Shown here: one piece after another, positions 24,505-38,506 of the stretch
Numbering within the stretch: position 1 is the first letter of the stretch
How the letters are laid out: each line of letters begins with the position of its first letter
From: Acanthacorydalis orientalis
Lineage: Eukaryota > Arthropoda > Insecta > Megaloptera > Corydalidae
DNA length: 64,000 nt
Direction of reading: 5' to 3'
Assembly (NCBI GenBank): GCA_034766995.1
Contig: CM068314.1
Location: forward strand, 16,223,701 to 16,287,700
Notes under the pieces: model-generated
What the model was told of the DNA's origin: nothing
What the model saw: the letters and a program-made list of their open reading frames with translations, nothing else
Databases searched by the model: none
Made by a program: the position numbers and the translations under genes

Positions 24505-25058
24505 AAGTTGGTAGAAAAATAATTGCGGTTTATGACCTTCAAATTTATATACAACTTCATACACTAGCTGTTTTAAAATATCCAAAAGTGTTAAATGAAT
24601 AATCCCCAATTTTTTACAAGCTCTTGAATTGTTGTTTTATGAATCAACTAACGCATTCAGTTAGTCATTATAAACTGAAGAAGGACGCCTGCGACCTTCT
24701 TCATCTTCAAAGTTCTCGTTCTCAGCACGAAATCTTTGGAACTATCATTGCACCGCACGTTCCTAAACATTACACACAACAAAAGCATCATTTAGTTTAC
24801 GAGCAGTTTCTGGTACTTTACCACCCGTTTTAATCTCATACAAAACAATTGCTCTTATTTGTTTCTTTTCCATCTTTAATTCAATAGCCCAATTTGAAGC
24901 AAAATTAATAATAAAATCAAAATTGATGTTACAAAAATACTGACTGAAAATGCATTTTAAAATGATATTAACATGAACACGTTGAAATGACACTTTTATT
25001 GAAAAAATAAGGTTAGAATTCAAACAACAAAAACCGCAGTTATTTTTCTACTAATCTA
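24505..25058 (-). mobile_element. Internally deleted Tc1/mariner element, copy 1
   Basis: Terminal inverted repeats of about 24 bp (TTGGTAGAAAAATAATTGCG at 24508 and its near-exact complement ending at 25054) bound about 550 bp. Read on the minus strand, the body starts with a mariner transposase N-terminus (MEKKQIRAIVLYE), passes a degraded F-R-x-E-N-x-F-E-D-E-E-G-R-x-R-P-S-S segment (the FxSGDxxLEDEERSGRP linker of this family), and then jumps to the other terminus. The catalytic DDD region is missing. It shares its deletion with copy 2 at 46.4 kb, so both come from a nonautonomous derivative. Confidence 0.85.
24680..24873 (-). pseudogene. Mariner transposase N-terminal fragment
   Basis: ATG at 24873-24871 opens 36 residues whose E-K-K-Q-I-R-A-I and V-P-E-T-A-R-K-L-N-D-A-F match the first helix-turn-helix of mariner transposases. 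A frameshift or stop near 24763 breaks it, and the family signature continues in another frame toward 24680. It lacks the catalytic domain and cannot be active. The + strand 69-aa frame over the same bases is a shadow. Confidence 0.8.
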
Positions 25059-25279
25059 ATATTTATATTAAAGAAAACAATACTGATATATTTCTATACT
25101 TTAATGTTCTGAAAATGATGTTATCGGCATTGAAATTCGCATAAGCAATAATCATAAATGACCAATAAATCAAAATATTTTTTTTGAGTTGTGGGTTAGG
25201 AGAATAATTCATTTGTAAAATGAGAACAATTTTAATCATTAATAAACTGTTTCATTAATATACGTTATTATTAATAAAC

Positions 25280-25445
<166 letters not shown>

Positions 25446-26408
25446 TCTTAAAGTTTTTACAAATTATTGAAAAAAATCATCAGTATATTAATTATGAATA
25501 TAAACTTACTAATTATTAATTTCAAGTCTCGAAGATATTTTATATAACGCTATCAATTTTATAAAAATAATCTTATTTTATTTTTAAAAGTATTTTAAAT
25601 ATATATTTCATGTACATTAAATAAAGGTTTTAATGTAAAATGATATTGAATTATCCAATGAATAAGTTATATAATAAAGACATTCGTTGAGACATGAGTA
25701 ATATATATTCACTGGGAAAGTCGAATAAAACATGACGTATATTCAATGTAAATAAAATTCAAGTGTATAAATATACACTGAAGTACTCTCCCTACCAACT
25801 GTAAACGGTTTGAATATAGTTGTTATGTATTATTGTTTTACGTAACACAAATATTAAAATCCATTTACTATTACTTTAGTCTGTAAACGTTCTATACGCG
25901 TGTGTATCGTTACTTTAATTCGTGTTAAAAGTGTTTTAAAATGTATTATAAATGCATAAAGTAATTTATATTTTTAGTTTTGACAATGAATTTAAAAATC
26001 AACGTACAGTTAATGTAAGTAAATATCATTCTAAGTAGAGATATTGTTTAAAATATTGAATTTTGATTAAATATAAGTATAATTGTATTCTTGTTGAATG
26101 CATTTCAGTATGAAATGAATATTTATTACAATTTAAACTAGAATTATTAAAATATATCTAGCAATAATGGTGATAATAGATGAATAAATATTGTTGAAAT
26201 TTCGTTAAAAGTTCTTGAATATTTATTTGAACTCGTGTTAGCAGTACTATTAATATACAATTCTATTTGAATACATAACATGACCGAGTGTCGTGAAGTA
26301 AATTAGATTTTTACATTCTATTAACATTGTATCCACTGGTTTCGTAATATAATTGTCTGAAAACATACATATACTATTTTGTGTAAAAATTATGGACACA
26401 CACCTACG

Positions 26409-26439
<31 letters not shown>

Positions 26440-26454
26440 GTATATATATATATG

Positions 26455-26517
<63 letters not shown>

Positions 26518-26520
26518 ATA
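26409..26520. repeat. (CA)n/(TA)n compound microsatellite
   Basis: An ACAC run (26409-26427) passes into TA runs broken by single G or C changes. ORFs predicted on both strands are artefacts. Confidence 0.95.
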
Positions 26521-26645
26521 TTTCTTAGAATAATTATAAATTGATTTACTTTTAGGAAAAGTTGTTTATTTTTATTAGAATTTGCCTCTGGATATTGTTT
26601 TTTGCTTTTATTTTTACTTTATCTTTTATCCGATATTTTTTTAAT

Positions 26646-26678
<33 letters not shown>

Positions 26679-28993
26679 GTTTTAAAAATAATATTTCATT
26701 AGTTGTGTCTTGTATTCGTACAAATTCGTTTTTTTTTTCTATTTGTATTTATTTTGGATATGTTGATGATAATTTTTATGTAAACATATTTTAATTTTGT
26801 AATATAAACGTAAAAATAAGTAAAAGTGTATAGATAAATTAAATAGAATAATTTGAAATGTACATGTCTCATACCTTTATACAATTTTAATGTAAAGTTA
26901 TGTGACATAACGTATGAAACATTTTAGTTTTCTTTGTTAATGAAACAGTTTTATAAGAAATGGTATTGTTTGTAATTTGAAAGAAAAACATTGTAGGTAT
27001 TATTTATATTAGGCGAAACGTAAAATTTCATTGTCAGGCTTTAAAAAATGTTATCAAGTAAGAATATTATATTTGGGTTATTCTTTTGTAAAATTTGTGT
27101 TGCAATTAAACTTCAACAAAATTCTTATCTCTGTTTTCGATAAGAAATCGCAATTAAAAGTAATTTAATATATTTATAATATATAAGTAATTTAATATAT
27201 AATTAAAATTAGTATTAATTTGTTATATGATTTCTAAATATCCCGACTAAATATTTTTTTCTCTTTTAATTAGTAATTCTCAGATTGGTTCTGTTATTCT
27301 CTTATTTCTGATATTTTGTAACTCTTGGTTGCTCTATTATTTAAGAGTTTCCTTTATTTGGTTTTATATTCAAATTTTTGTCTTCCTATGTAGTTTCTCT
27401 CCTCCATCCATCTTTGTAGCATCATCTTATCAACTCAAAACATGTTCCATCAAACGGTGACAGAATGAAAAAACTTGTTACAAGTTGGCAGAAATGTATT
27501 GACAACAGTAGAATTTGAAAAAATATGTACATCATTTGAAATGATATATTTTAAATTACTTTTATTTGTTTCTTTCTAATATTTAAAACCTATCACGTTG
27601 TGAGGTTTTGTGAAAAAAAATCAGTTGTACTCTCATTTATTATACAAAATATTTTTTTACCTATAGAATTGTTTGAATATTTTTAGGACAGTTATAAAAA
27701 ATCTGACACAAAAGATAATAGAAACATTTGGTCGTCTTATTAATTATTTACCTTAACGACTGATTTATATTTATTCAATTTAGTTTCATTTATATTGAAT
27801 TGAAAAAGTATACACTTCATATATACTTTTTTAATATAGAAATCGTGATAAAATAGTATTATGTATGATTATTTTATGAAATGTGATTAGAACGATATAT
27901 TTTGTCTATAATTAAATATAATAAGTTTGATGAAAGTTCCGAAAATTTTATAATTATTTATTAGATATAAAACTATTATAAACTATATAACGCGAGGTCA
28001 TAAATGATACAGGAAAATTTCCAATTATAACTAAATTGACTTAATTCATTTGAATATTTAATTTCGGCATCGAAGATCAAATATTCAAAACACATTTGTA
28101 CATCATTCAATCGAATTAAGAACGATATGAAATAATTAATGAATGACGTATATTTCGTAGACAATTAGTATACAATATCCTTTGTTATAAAAGTAACTAA
28201 ATGTAATTGAAGCAGGTGCATTTGAAATTTCTCAATATTTGATATTGTGGTGTACGCGAATTAAATATTAATGTGGTTTACGCTACACGCGATTATACGT
28301 TGTATGTTAAAATACTTAATTATGCTAATTGTGATTTTGATCTAAATGAATTTAGAATGTTAAAAAAGAACACAAATTTATAAATATATGAATATATATC
28401 GTACATAAAACCTAATTTAAATATATTTTATATAATTCAAGAATAACTATTAGTATTACTACGAATAAATCAATTATTGTTTTGTTCATAATATTATTTA
28501 AAATTCATTTAATTCAATTAAAATACTGGATTTTTTAGCAGTATTTATACCAATGTGAAAAGAAAAATTATTTAGCATAATATGGTCTAATCAATTTTAT
28601 TACGGATTCTAGGTATATACATTATAAGTGAATTAGATAATCATTCTTATAAATATAAATATTTACTTTCTGTATAATTGTTTTTCTTTAAAAGACCATT
28701 GTTTAAAAGAATAATAAACTGTAACATAATATACATGAATTGCTTTTAGATTACGCACACATATTATGTGTTTATCTTATCAATGATTTTAGCAAACGAA
28801 TGAAAACTATATTATTTTTTTTAATTAAAAATAATAAAACGTTATTTTATTTTAACATTTATATAACATCAATAGGTAGTTTATTTTTAAATATTTTTGA
28901 TGAGTAATCTTTGTATTATTTATTAAAAATAAAAGTTAAATAAGACATTTACTGAAGATTTATCGCTAGAACTGAACGTAGATGGAAAACGTA

Positions 28994-29009
28994 GATCTCT
29001 CAAGAGATC
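28994..29009. repeat. Perfect 16-bp inverted repeat
   Basis: GATCTCT-CA-AGAGATC in AT-rich intron. Short, and may be chance. Confidence 0.75.
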
Positions 29010-29452
29010 AGTAAGAAAACAGTTTTAAGATAAATCTTAGATTTATTGTATTTTTATTGAAGATACTTGTAACCTTTTTATGTATGGTACTGTATTGTTT
29101 TGTATTTATTCTCATGTATATTCAACTATTATTTTGTTTTATATTAAAATTTCGTTTGTTGTAAAGTTGATCTTTTATGAAATCAAAATCTAATAAGTAA
29201 AAGAATATAGAAATATATATTTGATTAAACAGAAAGGAAACAGTAATCAGTATAAACGTAAGAACTGGTATTTTTTTAAATATTTTTGTATGATTAATAA
29301 ATAGTATAGCGTTCTTTTTTGTGTAATAAATTTTAAATTATACTTTTAGATAAGAGTTATGAATTGTATACTAACAAATACTTTATTTTATATTATAAAA
29401 TATAAAACTAGTTTTCTACTATTTTAATTGAATTCGTTTGATTTTGTTAACG

Positions 29453-29453
<1 letters not shown>

Positions 29454-29500
<47 letters not shown>
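29454..29500. repeat. (TA)n microsatellite
   Basis: Perfect TA run of about 47 bp. Confidence 0.97.
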
Positions 29501-29504
<4 letters not shown>

Positions 29505-30347
29505 ATATTGATTAATGTTAGAGTATGTAAAAGAAATATTGATTAGAGCTGTTTATTTTTAACAAACTTTATACAAACTTCATTGAAATATTTTTCTGTA
29601 CGAGAAATTACTTTTGCTTATAGAATATTATTTTTAAAGTTTATCGATAAGTAGTAGAGTAAATTAGTTTAATGTAAATTAAGCAAGTATTTTAAAAGTA
29701 AATACAGATAAACAATTTTATATATCTACAATTTATCTAAAGATTTTTATGAAAAAAATTTTTAAAAAATCTAATTTTTTAATATTTATTTAAGTTTTAA
29801 ATTATTTAAGTATTGAAAAATCTAAACCTCATCTATTGTAGAAAATGAAAACCAATTCGAATATATTAAAAGTTAAAGTTTGCAGACAAAAACTATAATT
29901 TAAAAAAAAACACTATATTGTCTTCATACAGTAAGTAATATGAACGGCATTAATTACATTTTCTTAATCAGTAAAACTTTTATTGTTTGGTTTTGTATAA
30001 TAAAATTTACATATTTTTTTATTGAAGCACTTTTATTTTTAAATAATTTTTCCATGAAATTTCATTTGGTCAAAAGGTCTGACGTAAATTGATGGGATTA
30101 GTTGATTAGGTACTAAAATTTTAATCTATGCTAATCGACTCATATCAGTTTCTTTTTTTACGTCCAAGAAACAAAATATTTCTATCGGAATCCTCATTTT
30201 TTTGTTTTCTTTATTAATTTATTCAACTTGTACGATTTTATGAAATAAAATTGATTCTTTAGAATTTAAGTGCAGTATGTTTTTATAAGCATATTTTTAA
30301 TTTCTTTACAAAAAACATTATTTTCTTATAATAGAAAGTTTTTCGGC

Positions 30348-30350
<3 letters not shown>

Positions 30351-30396
<46 letters not shown>

Positions 30397-30462
30397 TATG
30401 TATTTACACATATGTATGTATGTATATATGTATGTATATGCATATATATGCATATATATGTC
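30351..30462. repeat. (TA)n with TATG/CATA extension
   Basis: TA run to about 30391, then imperfect TATG and GCATATAT units to about 30462. Confidence 0.93.
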
Positions 30463-30534
30463 TTAATATGTATGTATATTAAACATGTGAACAAAGTGAA
30501 TCAATTAATATTTAGTAAAACCTGAAATGATGTG

Positions 30535-30800
30535 GAAAAACCAATGTGCAGCGTAGAACAAAATCAAACGTACACTAGTAGTTAATAAACTTAGTCGTAT
30601 GTTATATTTATAACTAAGGCGTTCAAGTGAAGTTGTTCTAACTGCCACAGTCATATTAAAATATGCATACAACTCCTCCTACATTGAACTTACCTCTAGC
30701 TAACGTCACTGACAGACCATAAAACTCGTTTCTACTATAAGGCACCTTTCGCGAAGTTTGCTGGAAAATTTCCCCCTCGTGTCCCTCTTCTAAAATTTTA
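30535..30800. other. GC-richer island in putative intron 1
   Basis: Balanced composition over about 260 bp with sequence such as ATATGCATAC (octamer-like) and TAACGTCACTGACA. There is no ORF. Likely conserved noncoding DNA. Confidence 0.4.
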
Positions 30801-32054
30801 ATTTAACAGGGATGGAAATTATAAATTTTTCTGATATTTATTTAATTTGGTATTTACTTGGTATACCCGAGTACCTTTTTTTAAATAATATGTGTTAGTC
30901 GAGAATTAATTTAGTAACAATGTTATTTATAAACACATTTATTGTCGTGTTTGCATTTATCAAGTAATTATAATTAATTTTGTAATCAACTACTGTACTG
31001 TAAATATTCAATTGTATTGTTCACTTGCTTTATTTCGAAAAAATTTACTAGTGAATGTTTTTTAAGTTATTTTTTAATAAATAGTGATAGCTTTTTTCAA
31101 TAATAAATTACTTAGTTCTAGTTTTAATTAATTATTATTAGATATTTATACTGATTCACATCTCTTTAGTTTTTTTTTTATAAAGTTTAAGCAATGATTC
31201 ATATATAATTTATTTCATAAGTATTGATCAAATTTATTTTACCTAATGTACCATTGTTACCTAAAACCATATGTTTTTTTTTTGTAATCTTATCTTTGCG
31301 ACATATTGTAAATTTAAATAAAATATTTTAGATTAATTTTAATTAAATCATTTAAGCAAATATTAGAATAAAAATACACGTTTATATTTTTAGTGTATCT
31401 TTGTTACCTATTATATGTTTATAATTTCTCTGTACCTTGGCGTCGATATCGGAATTCGGATAAGTAACGATCAATAATCTTTTATTGAACATTTTTGAAC
31501 ATCAGAAAAGAATCCTTGATTTTTTCGAAGCAAAATATTAATTAATTGATAAAAAATTCTTAAAAATGTTTTTTTTTTTAAATAAATTTTGGGTTTACAA
31601 AAAAAATTAAACTTGTTAAAAGTTTATAATTTATTAAAATATGTTTAATTTATATTTTATATTTACATAATGTTCTAACAAATAAAAAAAATATTCAAAT
31701 ATTTTGAATATGTAATACTTGTAAGTTAGTTAAATATTTTGTTAAGAATTTATTTAAAATGGGTTATTTTTAAAAAGAATAGTAAAAAAAATATATGAAA
31801 ATGTATAATAAAAAGCATATATAGTTATTTATAATTCTGTTTTGTAAAGAAGTGAAGTGGGGGATTTCATGTTTAAACCATATACATTACGGTATTTTGA
31901 TATTTATGTTAATAAGTATATATTTATATTTTCTTAAAAGCAGAGGTTGAATTTTCATATCCGAAACAATTTTGTTCATTTAAGAGTTATATGCCAAAAT
32001 GGAAGAAAAGGCACGTACAAAAAATAAAATGAACATAATTTTTCATAAATTATT

Positions 32055-32300
32055 CCAACCCTGATCGTAATGTTCTGAGTAGAATAAACGACGAGCTTCC
32101 TAGTTCTTAACTCTAAACTTTTCCAGGCGGAGGCAGCGCCGCACTCTACGGCGTTAACTTTTTGTATGCTTTGTTATGTAAGCATAGATCTATTTACTCA
32201 TGTACCTCACATCTTTCGCGTTCTGCTTGTACCACTCAAAAAAGTGTTCTCGAGTATTGTATTTTACCTTCTTCGTAGTAATTACGGATGAACTTTATTC
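32055..32300. other. GC-richer island in putative intron 1
   Basis: Contains a short, very GC-rich core (GCGGAGGCAGCGCCGCAC near 32126-32143) right after a splice-acceptor-like TTTTCCAG, but no donor follows within a plausible exon length. Noncoding element is the better reading. Confidence 0.35.
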
Positions 32301-32527
32301 ACGTCGTTCAGATTAAGAACTTTTGTTTATGGTATAATTGAGTGATTGGCATTCATTTACTTTGTTCAACGTGAAAAATGTTTTAATAAATATTTATTTA
32401 TTAATTTTTAAACGATTATACCTTTACGAATATAAATAAAATACTGATTCTTTTATAGGAACAGCTTTTTTTAAAAACAAATTCTTTTCAAAAAATGCTT
32501 ATTTTAATTACCTAGTGCTTATATTTA

Positions 32528-32533
<6 letters not shown>

Positions 32534-32577
<44 letters not shown>

Positions 32578-32596
32578 TATATATATATATATATAT
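32534..32596. repeat. (TA)n microsatellite
   Basis: TA run of about 63 bp with one ACAC interruption. Confidence 0.96.
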
Positions 32597-33099
32597 TTAT
32601 TTATTATATATAATATAATTACGCTCACTTGTGAAAAATTTTTTATCAGAATTAATTTAATGAACAAGTTTGAGAATAATATATTATGAATGTATTGCGT
32701 TACATGTTACGATAAAATCGTATTTTTTTTATAAGATTAAAATCTTTTATTTTAATTTTGAATACCTGTGTCAAGATATTTAAAATAAAAAAAAACAGTT
32801 AATAAAAAATACGAATTTATTAATAACTTTTATTAAAAGACAATAAGAAAAGGCATAAAAAATAAGAAATAAAAAATAAAATGCCAGTATTTACAAGCAA
32901 AAGATGGAAATTGAGATGAAAACATTAACACAATTTAAATTATTTTTTAAAATAATTAAAAGGCCATGGCCACGACTTTTTATATTGTTGTTGATATGTA
33001 ATTATAATTTATTTCTAACTAAATTTTGTTACATGCATTAATTTTTCACATGAACTTTGTTTTAAATAAAAAAAAGTATAATTAAGATCGAACGATTAA

Positions 33100-33490
33100 A
33101 AAGATTGAATTTGTGCCGCGATATCAGACCACACATCACTTCCTCAGCTAATAAATAAATATTCATAAACTCAACATTGGATTATATATTTGCGTGATTC
33201 ATTGTAACTGAAATTCAGTCGCTTGTTTCGAAACACTTCAATCTTTCTCGTTATTGATTTTCATGTTGTCATGTATTCGCAAACGTTGTTCAAAGTTTTT
33301 AATAATTAGCGACGAGTTAAAGTTTTTTTCTTTCGTAAAAGAAACACGTTTGAAAATTGTATGAGCGAGATTGTTCTGTATGTAGATCAATGATACGACC
33401 GATGAACGGATATAATTGATAGATGTAATATTAAACATGACCTGGAAACGTGTACTACTATGTTTGTGATAAATGCGTTGTATCATTTTA
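33100..33490. other. Moderately GC-richer island before the coding exon
   Basis: About 390 bp of mixed composition 1.3 kb upstream of the 34.8-kb exon. An 82-aa minus-strand frame crosses it but has no recognisable motif or splice support. Possible regulatory element. Confidence 0.3.
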
Positions 33491-34803
33491 ATGTTTTAGT
33501 ACACCGGTGTTAATTTCTATTTGTATTTATATAATATATATTTATTACCTTCCCGTTTGAATATGTAAACTAATATTTTATATCAGTATTGTATACTTGA
33601 ATACACATTTAATTTATTGATATTTTTATTGCATTTGGCACATTATTTTATTTGTATTATTGCATATCATTTACATCAGACACATTTAACATAATTTGAT
33701 TACCTTTATTCTTTTATTGATTGTATTTAACACATTTCGTATTTGACCGCTTTTGTATAATAAATTAAAAATAAAACAAGTTCTATTACCTGCATAATTA
33801 CAAAATTATTTAAAATTTAACATTTTTTAAATTAAATATAATCTATAATTAAACTATAAATATTTTTAAAACAGTAATTTGCTTGTCACAGTAAATGATT
33901 GAATTTCATTTTATTATAAACGTAAAAAAGTGAATTGACATTAATTATTTTGCAGACAAGTTATTTGTTAAATAATATTTATTTATTTTTTTAATATTAA
34001 TTAATTGATTAATGACATTATAAATATAGTAAATACATGTATTTTTAATATTTTGAGGTAATTTTTCAATAAAGTGAAACTTTTTCAATTATTTTTTATC
34101 AGTTTGGTTTATTAAAAATTGTAACAACCACACACGCTCAAAAATCTCTCTCTCTCTATATATATATATTGATTTTGTAAAAATTTACTGAATATTTTTA
34201 ATAAAATAAAATATGTGTAATTACTGATCGAAATATACAATATTTCCTTAAATTCGTGTGAAGAATTTTTGTAGATTTATTTTAAAATTGCATTAATTTT
34301 ATTTTATATATTTTTAGAATGAAATAATTTAAGTTAATTTATGTCTTTAAATATAAAGTTTTGATTGAAGTTTAAGCATCTTGTCAATAATTAATAATTA
34401 TTTGTTGTATTGTTTAAAAAGTGAATAATATTTAATTATTATGTTTTTATTTTATATAAAATAATACGTTATTCTATTTCAATAGTAAATTGTGTTAAAA
34501 TTGATTGTTAGTTGAATATCGATTTGTTTGTCTTGAATTTATAACATGTTTTATTTTTTATTTTAAAGACTGAGTTACCAAGAAACAGTCATGTTAAAAA
34601 AAATAATAAGCACAGATTTTATGGTATTACCTGATAATAATAAGTAGAAAATAATAATAATCCTTAGTTAATTTTATGCTCTGTTTTAAATGTCATTGTA
34701 GCTTACATGTAATGATAAATTTAAATTTGTATTTATTTTATGGAAGCAATCGTTTACACATACGGAAATCGTGTCACATAATGTTAAATTTATTTTATTA
34801 CAG

Positions 34804-35050
34804 TATGGCGGCACGTAAAACTCGCCAAAATCATTCCATACAACATTTGTTGGAATTGTCTCCTACCCCGTCAACTTCAGGAACTAGTGGTAATGGAAGT
34901 AGCAGTAGTGGAACCGGTCGCACCACTAGAAAATCGTCCTCAACACCACCGCCGTCAACGTCCACGGGACGTCCGGGTTCGGTGCTGACGACGCAAAACA
35001 TACCACTTGTCACACATGCCTCCATTGTCTTAACACCTACACCGAAAAAG
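34804..35050 (+). CDS. Coding exon of an unidentified gene: N-terminus with eh1-like motif
   Basis: Acceptor TTATTACAG ends at 34803 and donor AAAAAG|GTAAGT lies at 35050/35051. The exon is T plus ATG at 34805 and 82 codons, ending in phase 0. The protein begins MAARKTRQNHSIQHLLEL, then is Ser/Thr/Pro/Gly-rich and disordered with basic clusters (RTTRK), and ends VTHASIVLTPTPKK. HSIQHLL resembles the eh1/octapeptide motif (x-S-I-x-x-[I/L]-L) that recruits Groucho in homeodomain and Pax proteins; it is also near an LxxLL-type helix. GC content and codon use contrast with the AT-rich surroundings, which supports coding. It may extend the MDDTRKINT exon at 17036 in frame. I do not recognise the gene; a transcription regulator is a guess. 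Minus-strand ORFs here are shadows. Confidence 0.75.
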
Positions 35051-36492
35051 GTAAGTGGAATGATTTGTGTTTATGGTTTCCGAATCGTACAAACATTCAT
35101 TTCGTGAAGTGTTTCTTTCTTTGCTGCTTATTCTTTTTGCGCATTGAAATTTATTAATATCGCGTATATTTTGTGTTATTGCAAAATAAAATTTGGCGCT
35201 TACTATATAATTTGACAAAATATTAAACTATAAAATAATATAGAACATAAATATAGAATAATAATGAAAGCGTGGCTTTTTATTGCAATATAAAAAAAAT
35301 CGATATGAGTATATTTTATATTTCCTTGCATTTCCTATTTACATCGAATTATTTTAACTTTAAAATTGTAGAAGCAATCATTAATAAATCTTTTTGCATG
35401 ACAGCATTATTTATATACATATCTATTTATGTATAATTAAAATTACATGAATTATATATGTAATAAAAATTAACAATTTGGTTCATATATAGGGTAATTA
35501 AATTAAGGTTTCTACACGAATGTATTAAACAAATAAAGTCGTATATAAGAATAAACGACTTTATCTGTTAAAAAACGCCAAAATTAAACAACCATGTTAT
35601 CCCTCATTTAGTATTTTACTTCAATTGTATTTTAGTATTGAATTGATTTAAAATACTAAACAAAAAGTAGTATGACTTTTCATAACCCCTGCGCCTTCTT
35701 TTGATACTTCTATGTGGATGTCTAAATTGAATTACCTATAGATTCTTTAATTGTAATAAACGAAGTGTGTTTTATGAATTGTCATGAAAAAATAATATAT
35801 TGAGATCATTGTATAAATAACATTGTATAAGTCTAAAACTGTTTGTGAAAATTAGTTTTTTTGTTTGTCAGATGCAAAATGTTATTTTTTGACTTAAGCC
35901 TTTTTTGCCAGTTATCCGCGTTAAATATAAATGACAAACTGATGTTGTTTAAAAAAAAATCATAAGAGGACTTTTTTTATATTAATATTGAGAGAAAGTT
36001 GTTAACTTTATAGTATTTTTTGAATAATAGTGTTTTTTTTCAATTTATTAACAGCATATTAGAATTCACATTTTATTCAAATATTTTTTCCGTATATTTA
36101 TATAACAAATATTTTTTTAAAAACAAAATTGAAACAAGAACATTAAGTATTCACTTTTATATCCTATATTTATTAGCATGGCATGCTATTTATTAATATA
36201 TCGTTTGTTGGTGTAAATTCGACCCTGCAAAATATTTTGTTTTATCTAGTGAGAAGTTGTTGTTTTATATTCTAAGAAATGAACAGTTATGATTAATGTT
36301 TATATTCTTACTACATAAATAGCATATGTATATATGTAACAAAATATTCGTTCGATAAAATATATTCACTAGATATCAAAAAGTAAATAAGATTATTATT
36401 ATTAACAGTCATCAGTATAGCAGTGTTTTATAGTGAAAACAATTTATTATACATACAAATAATTATAGAAATGTATTTACAAAATTAATATT

Positions 36493-36499
36493 ATATATG

Positions 36500-36568
<69 letters not shown>
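36493..36568. repeat. (TA)n/(GA)n compound microsatellite
   Basis: TA run of about 50 bp followed directly by a perfect (GA)13-type run at 36543-36568. Confidence 0.96.
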
Positions 36569-36699
36569 TTTAATTAAATAGTATGAAAAAATGACAAAAG
36601 TTATAAAGTACCAATGTATTAATCGTATATGTTAAATAATTGATGTCTAGTTATTCAATTTAACTAACGAAATAACGATTTGTTTTCACGAACTTTTAC

Positions 36700-36900
36700 A
36701 ACAAAGCACACATGTGTGTTGTTATCTCTTTTTAATTGTATATAGTTGACAATACTTTCAACAGATGTACGTTTTAGCGTGTCAGCTTGTGCTGACATGT
36801 AACGGTGAGATGCCTAAAAAGTTTCATTTCCTAATCGATTCTTCACTTTCACTACCCGTCGCTAGATGTCGCCTATGTTCAGTATATCTCAAGTTTTTTA
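36700..36900. other. Island with strong hairpin and CTCF-like site
   Basis: A perfect 7-bp stem with 4-nt loop (TGTCAGC-TTGT-GCTGACA, 36780-36797), extended by G-T wobble pairs to about 10 bp, lies 64 bp before GCTAGATGTCGCC (36861-36873). The latter differs by one base from the insect CTCF core AGATGGCGCC. No ORF. Confidence 0.5.
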
Positions 36901-37025
36901 CTTTTAAACTTATTTTTGGTTAGTTGCGTTATTTACGAACAACAGAGTTAGTTTCCAAATTTTTAATAATAAGTTGTTTAATAGTTCTCAAGGAGTTAAT
37001 CTTACTCACCATCGATCTTAAATGA

Positions 37026-37033
<8 letters not shown>

Positions 37034-37091
<58 letters not shown>
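37034..37091. repeat. (TA)n microsatellite
   Basis: Perfect TA run of about 58 bp. Confidence 0.97.
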
Positions 37092-37093
<2 letters not shown>

Positions 37094-37408
37094 GTATGTA
37101 TATATGTATATGAGTGTGTGCGTGTGTGTATACAAATGTGTATGAATTTTATATATTTAAAATATATAATTAATGCATTTACAATATGATTTAAATGATA
37201 TAATTCACGTTATCGAAATTTCATAATATTAAAAATACTAGTCATTTAATTTATAAAAATAATATAATGTTTGTATTATTCAACAAAATGGACCATTTAG
37301 AAGATGATACTATTTAAAATGTAAACTTCGACATTTTACATTTTTATTTTTTGTTTGAAACTTTAGTGTTACATATTTTGATTTCAAATGAACAATATAA
37401 CCATTTTT

Positions 37409-37411
<3 letters not shown>

Positions 37412-37446
<35 letters not shown>

Positions 37447-37485
37447 TTCTATAAATTCTGTATTTATTTTATATATTTAATTTGA

Positions 37486-37521
<36 letters not shown>
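37412..37521. repeat. Two (TA)n tracts
   Basis: TA runs at 37412-37442 and 37491-37521 separated by about 48 bp. Confidence 0.95.
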
Positions 37522-37523
<2 letters not shown>

Positions 37524-38441
37524 ATTATGTGATAATTTAAAAAATACTAAATAGTTTACTTACAAAATAATTATTATAAATAAATAATAAAATAAACATT
37601 TTTTTAATAAGTATATTTATTAAATATATATAGATTTTTCTTCTTTGATTACTAATTGGCGAGCCAAACTCGATAAAAATGGTTTTTCGTACTGTGAGAA
37701 AAATTAAGAAAAAAAATCGTTATCTTAGAATAAAATTGATTGCCTTAAACAGTTCCTTTGATTTTCAAAATAGAATAAATATTCCATATTGATACAAAAT
37801 TTATCACTCATTTTCTTAAAGAAAATATTAATGATTTATAAACACAAACACACACACGTTTAATAAAATTATATTCATTAAATATAAAATATTTATATTG
37901 TATTTATTATATTTGTTAAATTATATTTTCAAAATGAACTAATTTTATTGCAATAAATTTGATGCTTTGTTGTAGACACTTGTCTATGTGGTTGTATGCA
38001 CTTATTCTATTAGTATTATTTATAATAAATAAAATATAATTTAATTTAATTTTATTTATAAAAAAGTAATTGGTTAAAAAACGTTATTGGAAACTACATC
38101 AAACTTTATTGTATTCATAACGTTAAGTCATTAACTATTGAAAATGACTATTGACGTCATTAACTATTTAATTTATATCTTAAATAAAATATTTTTTCGT
38201 ATAATTTATTTATTTTGACTTTAGTACATTCTTATATAACTTTGATTATTTACTTTAAAAAAAATGATAATTTATTGTAAGTGGTTTGTAAATTTTATTA
38301 GCCAGTAATCCAAAGTTTAATTCATTTGTTAATTCTGTTAAAGTATTAAAACTATTCTTATTCACATATAACACAACACTCAAGTATATTTAAATATAAA
38401 TTCCTAATCTATCATTCTATTTCAAAGAAACAAATTTAATA

Positions 38442-38449
<8 letters not shown>

Positions 38450-38500
<51 letters not shown>
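38450..38500. repeat. (TA)n microsatellite
   Basis: Perfect TA run of about 50 bp. Confidence 0.97.

Positions 38501-38506
<6 letters not shown>

Noticed and set aside
24624..24833. 69-aa + strand ORF
   Set aside because: It is a shadow of the minus-strand mariner transposase fragment.
32120..32160. Short GC-rich exon after TTTTCCAG
   Set aside because: No GT donor follows at a usable distance and no neighbouring exon fits.
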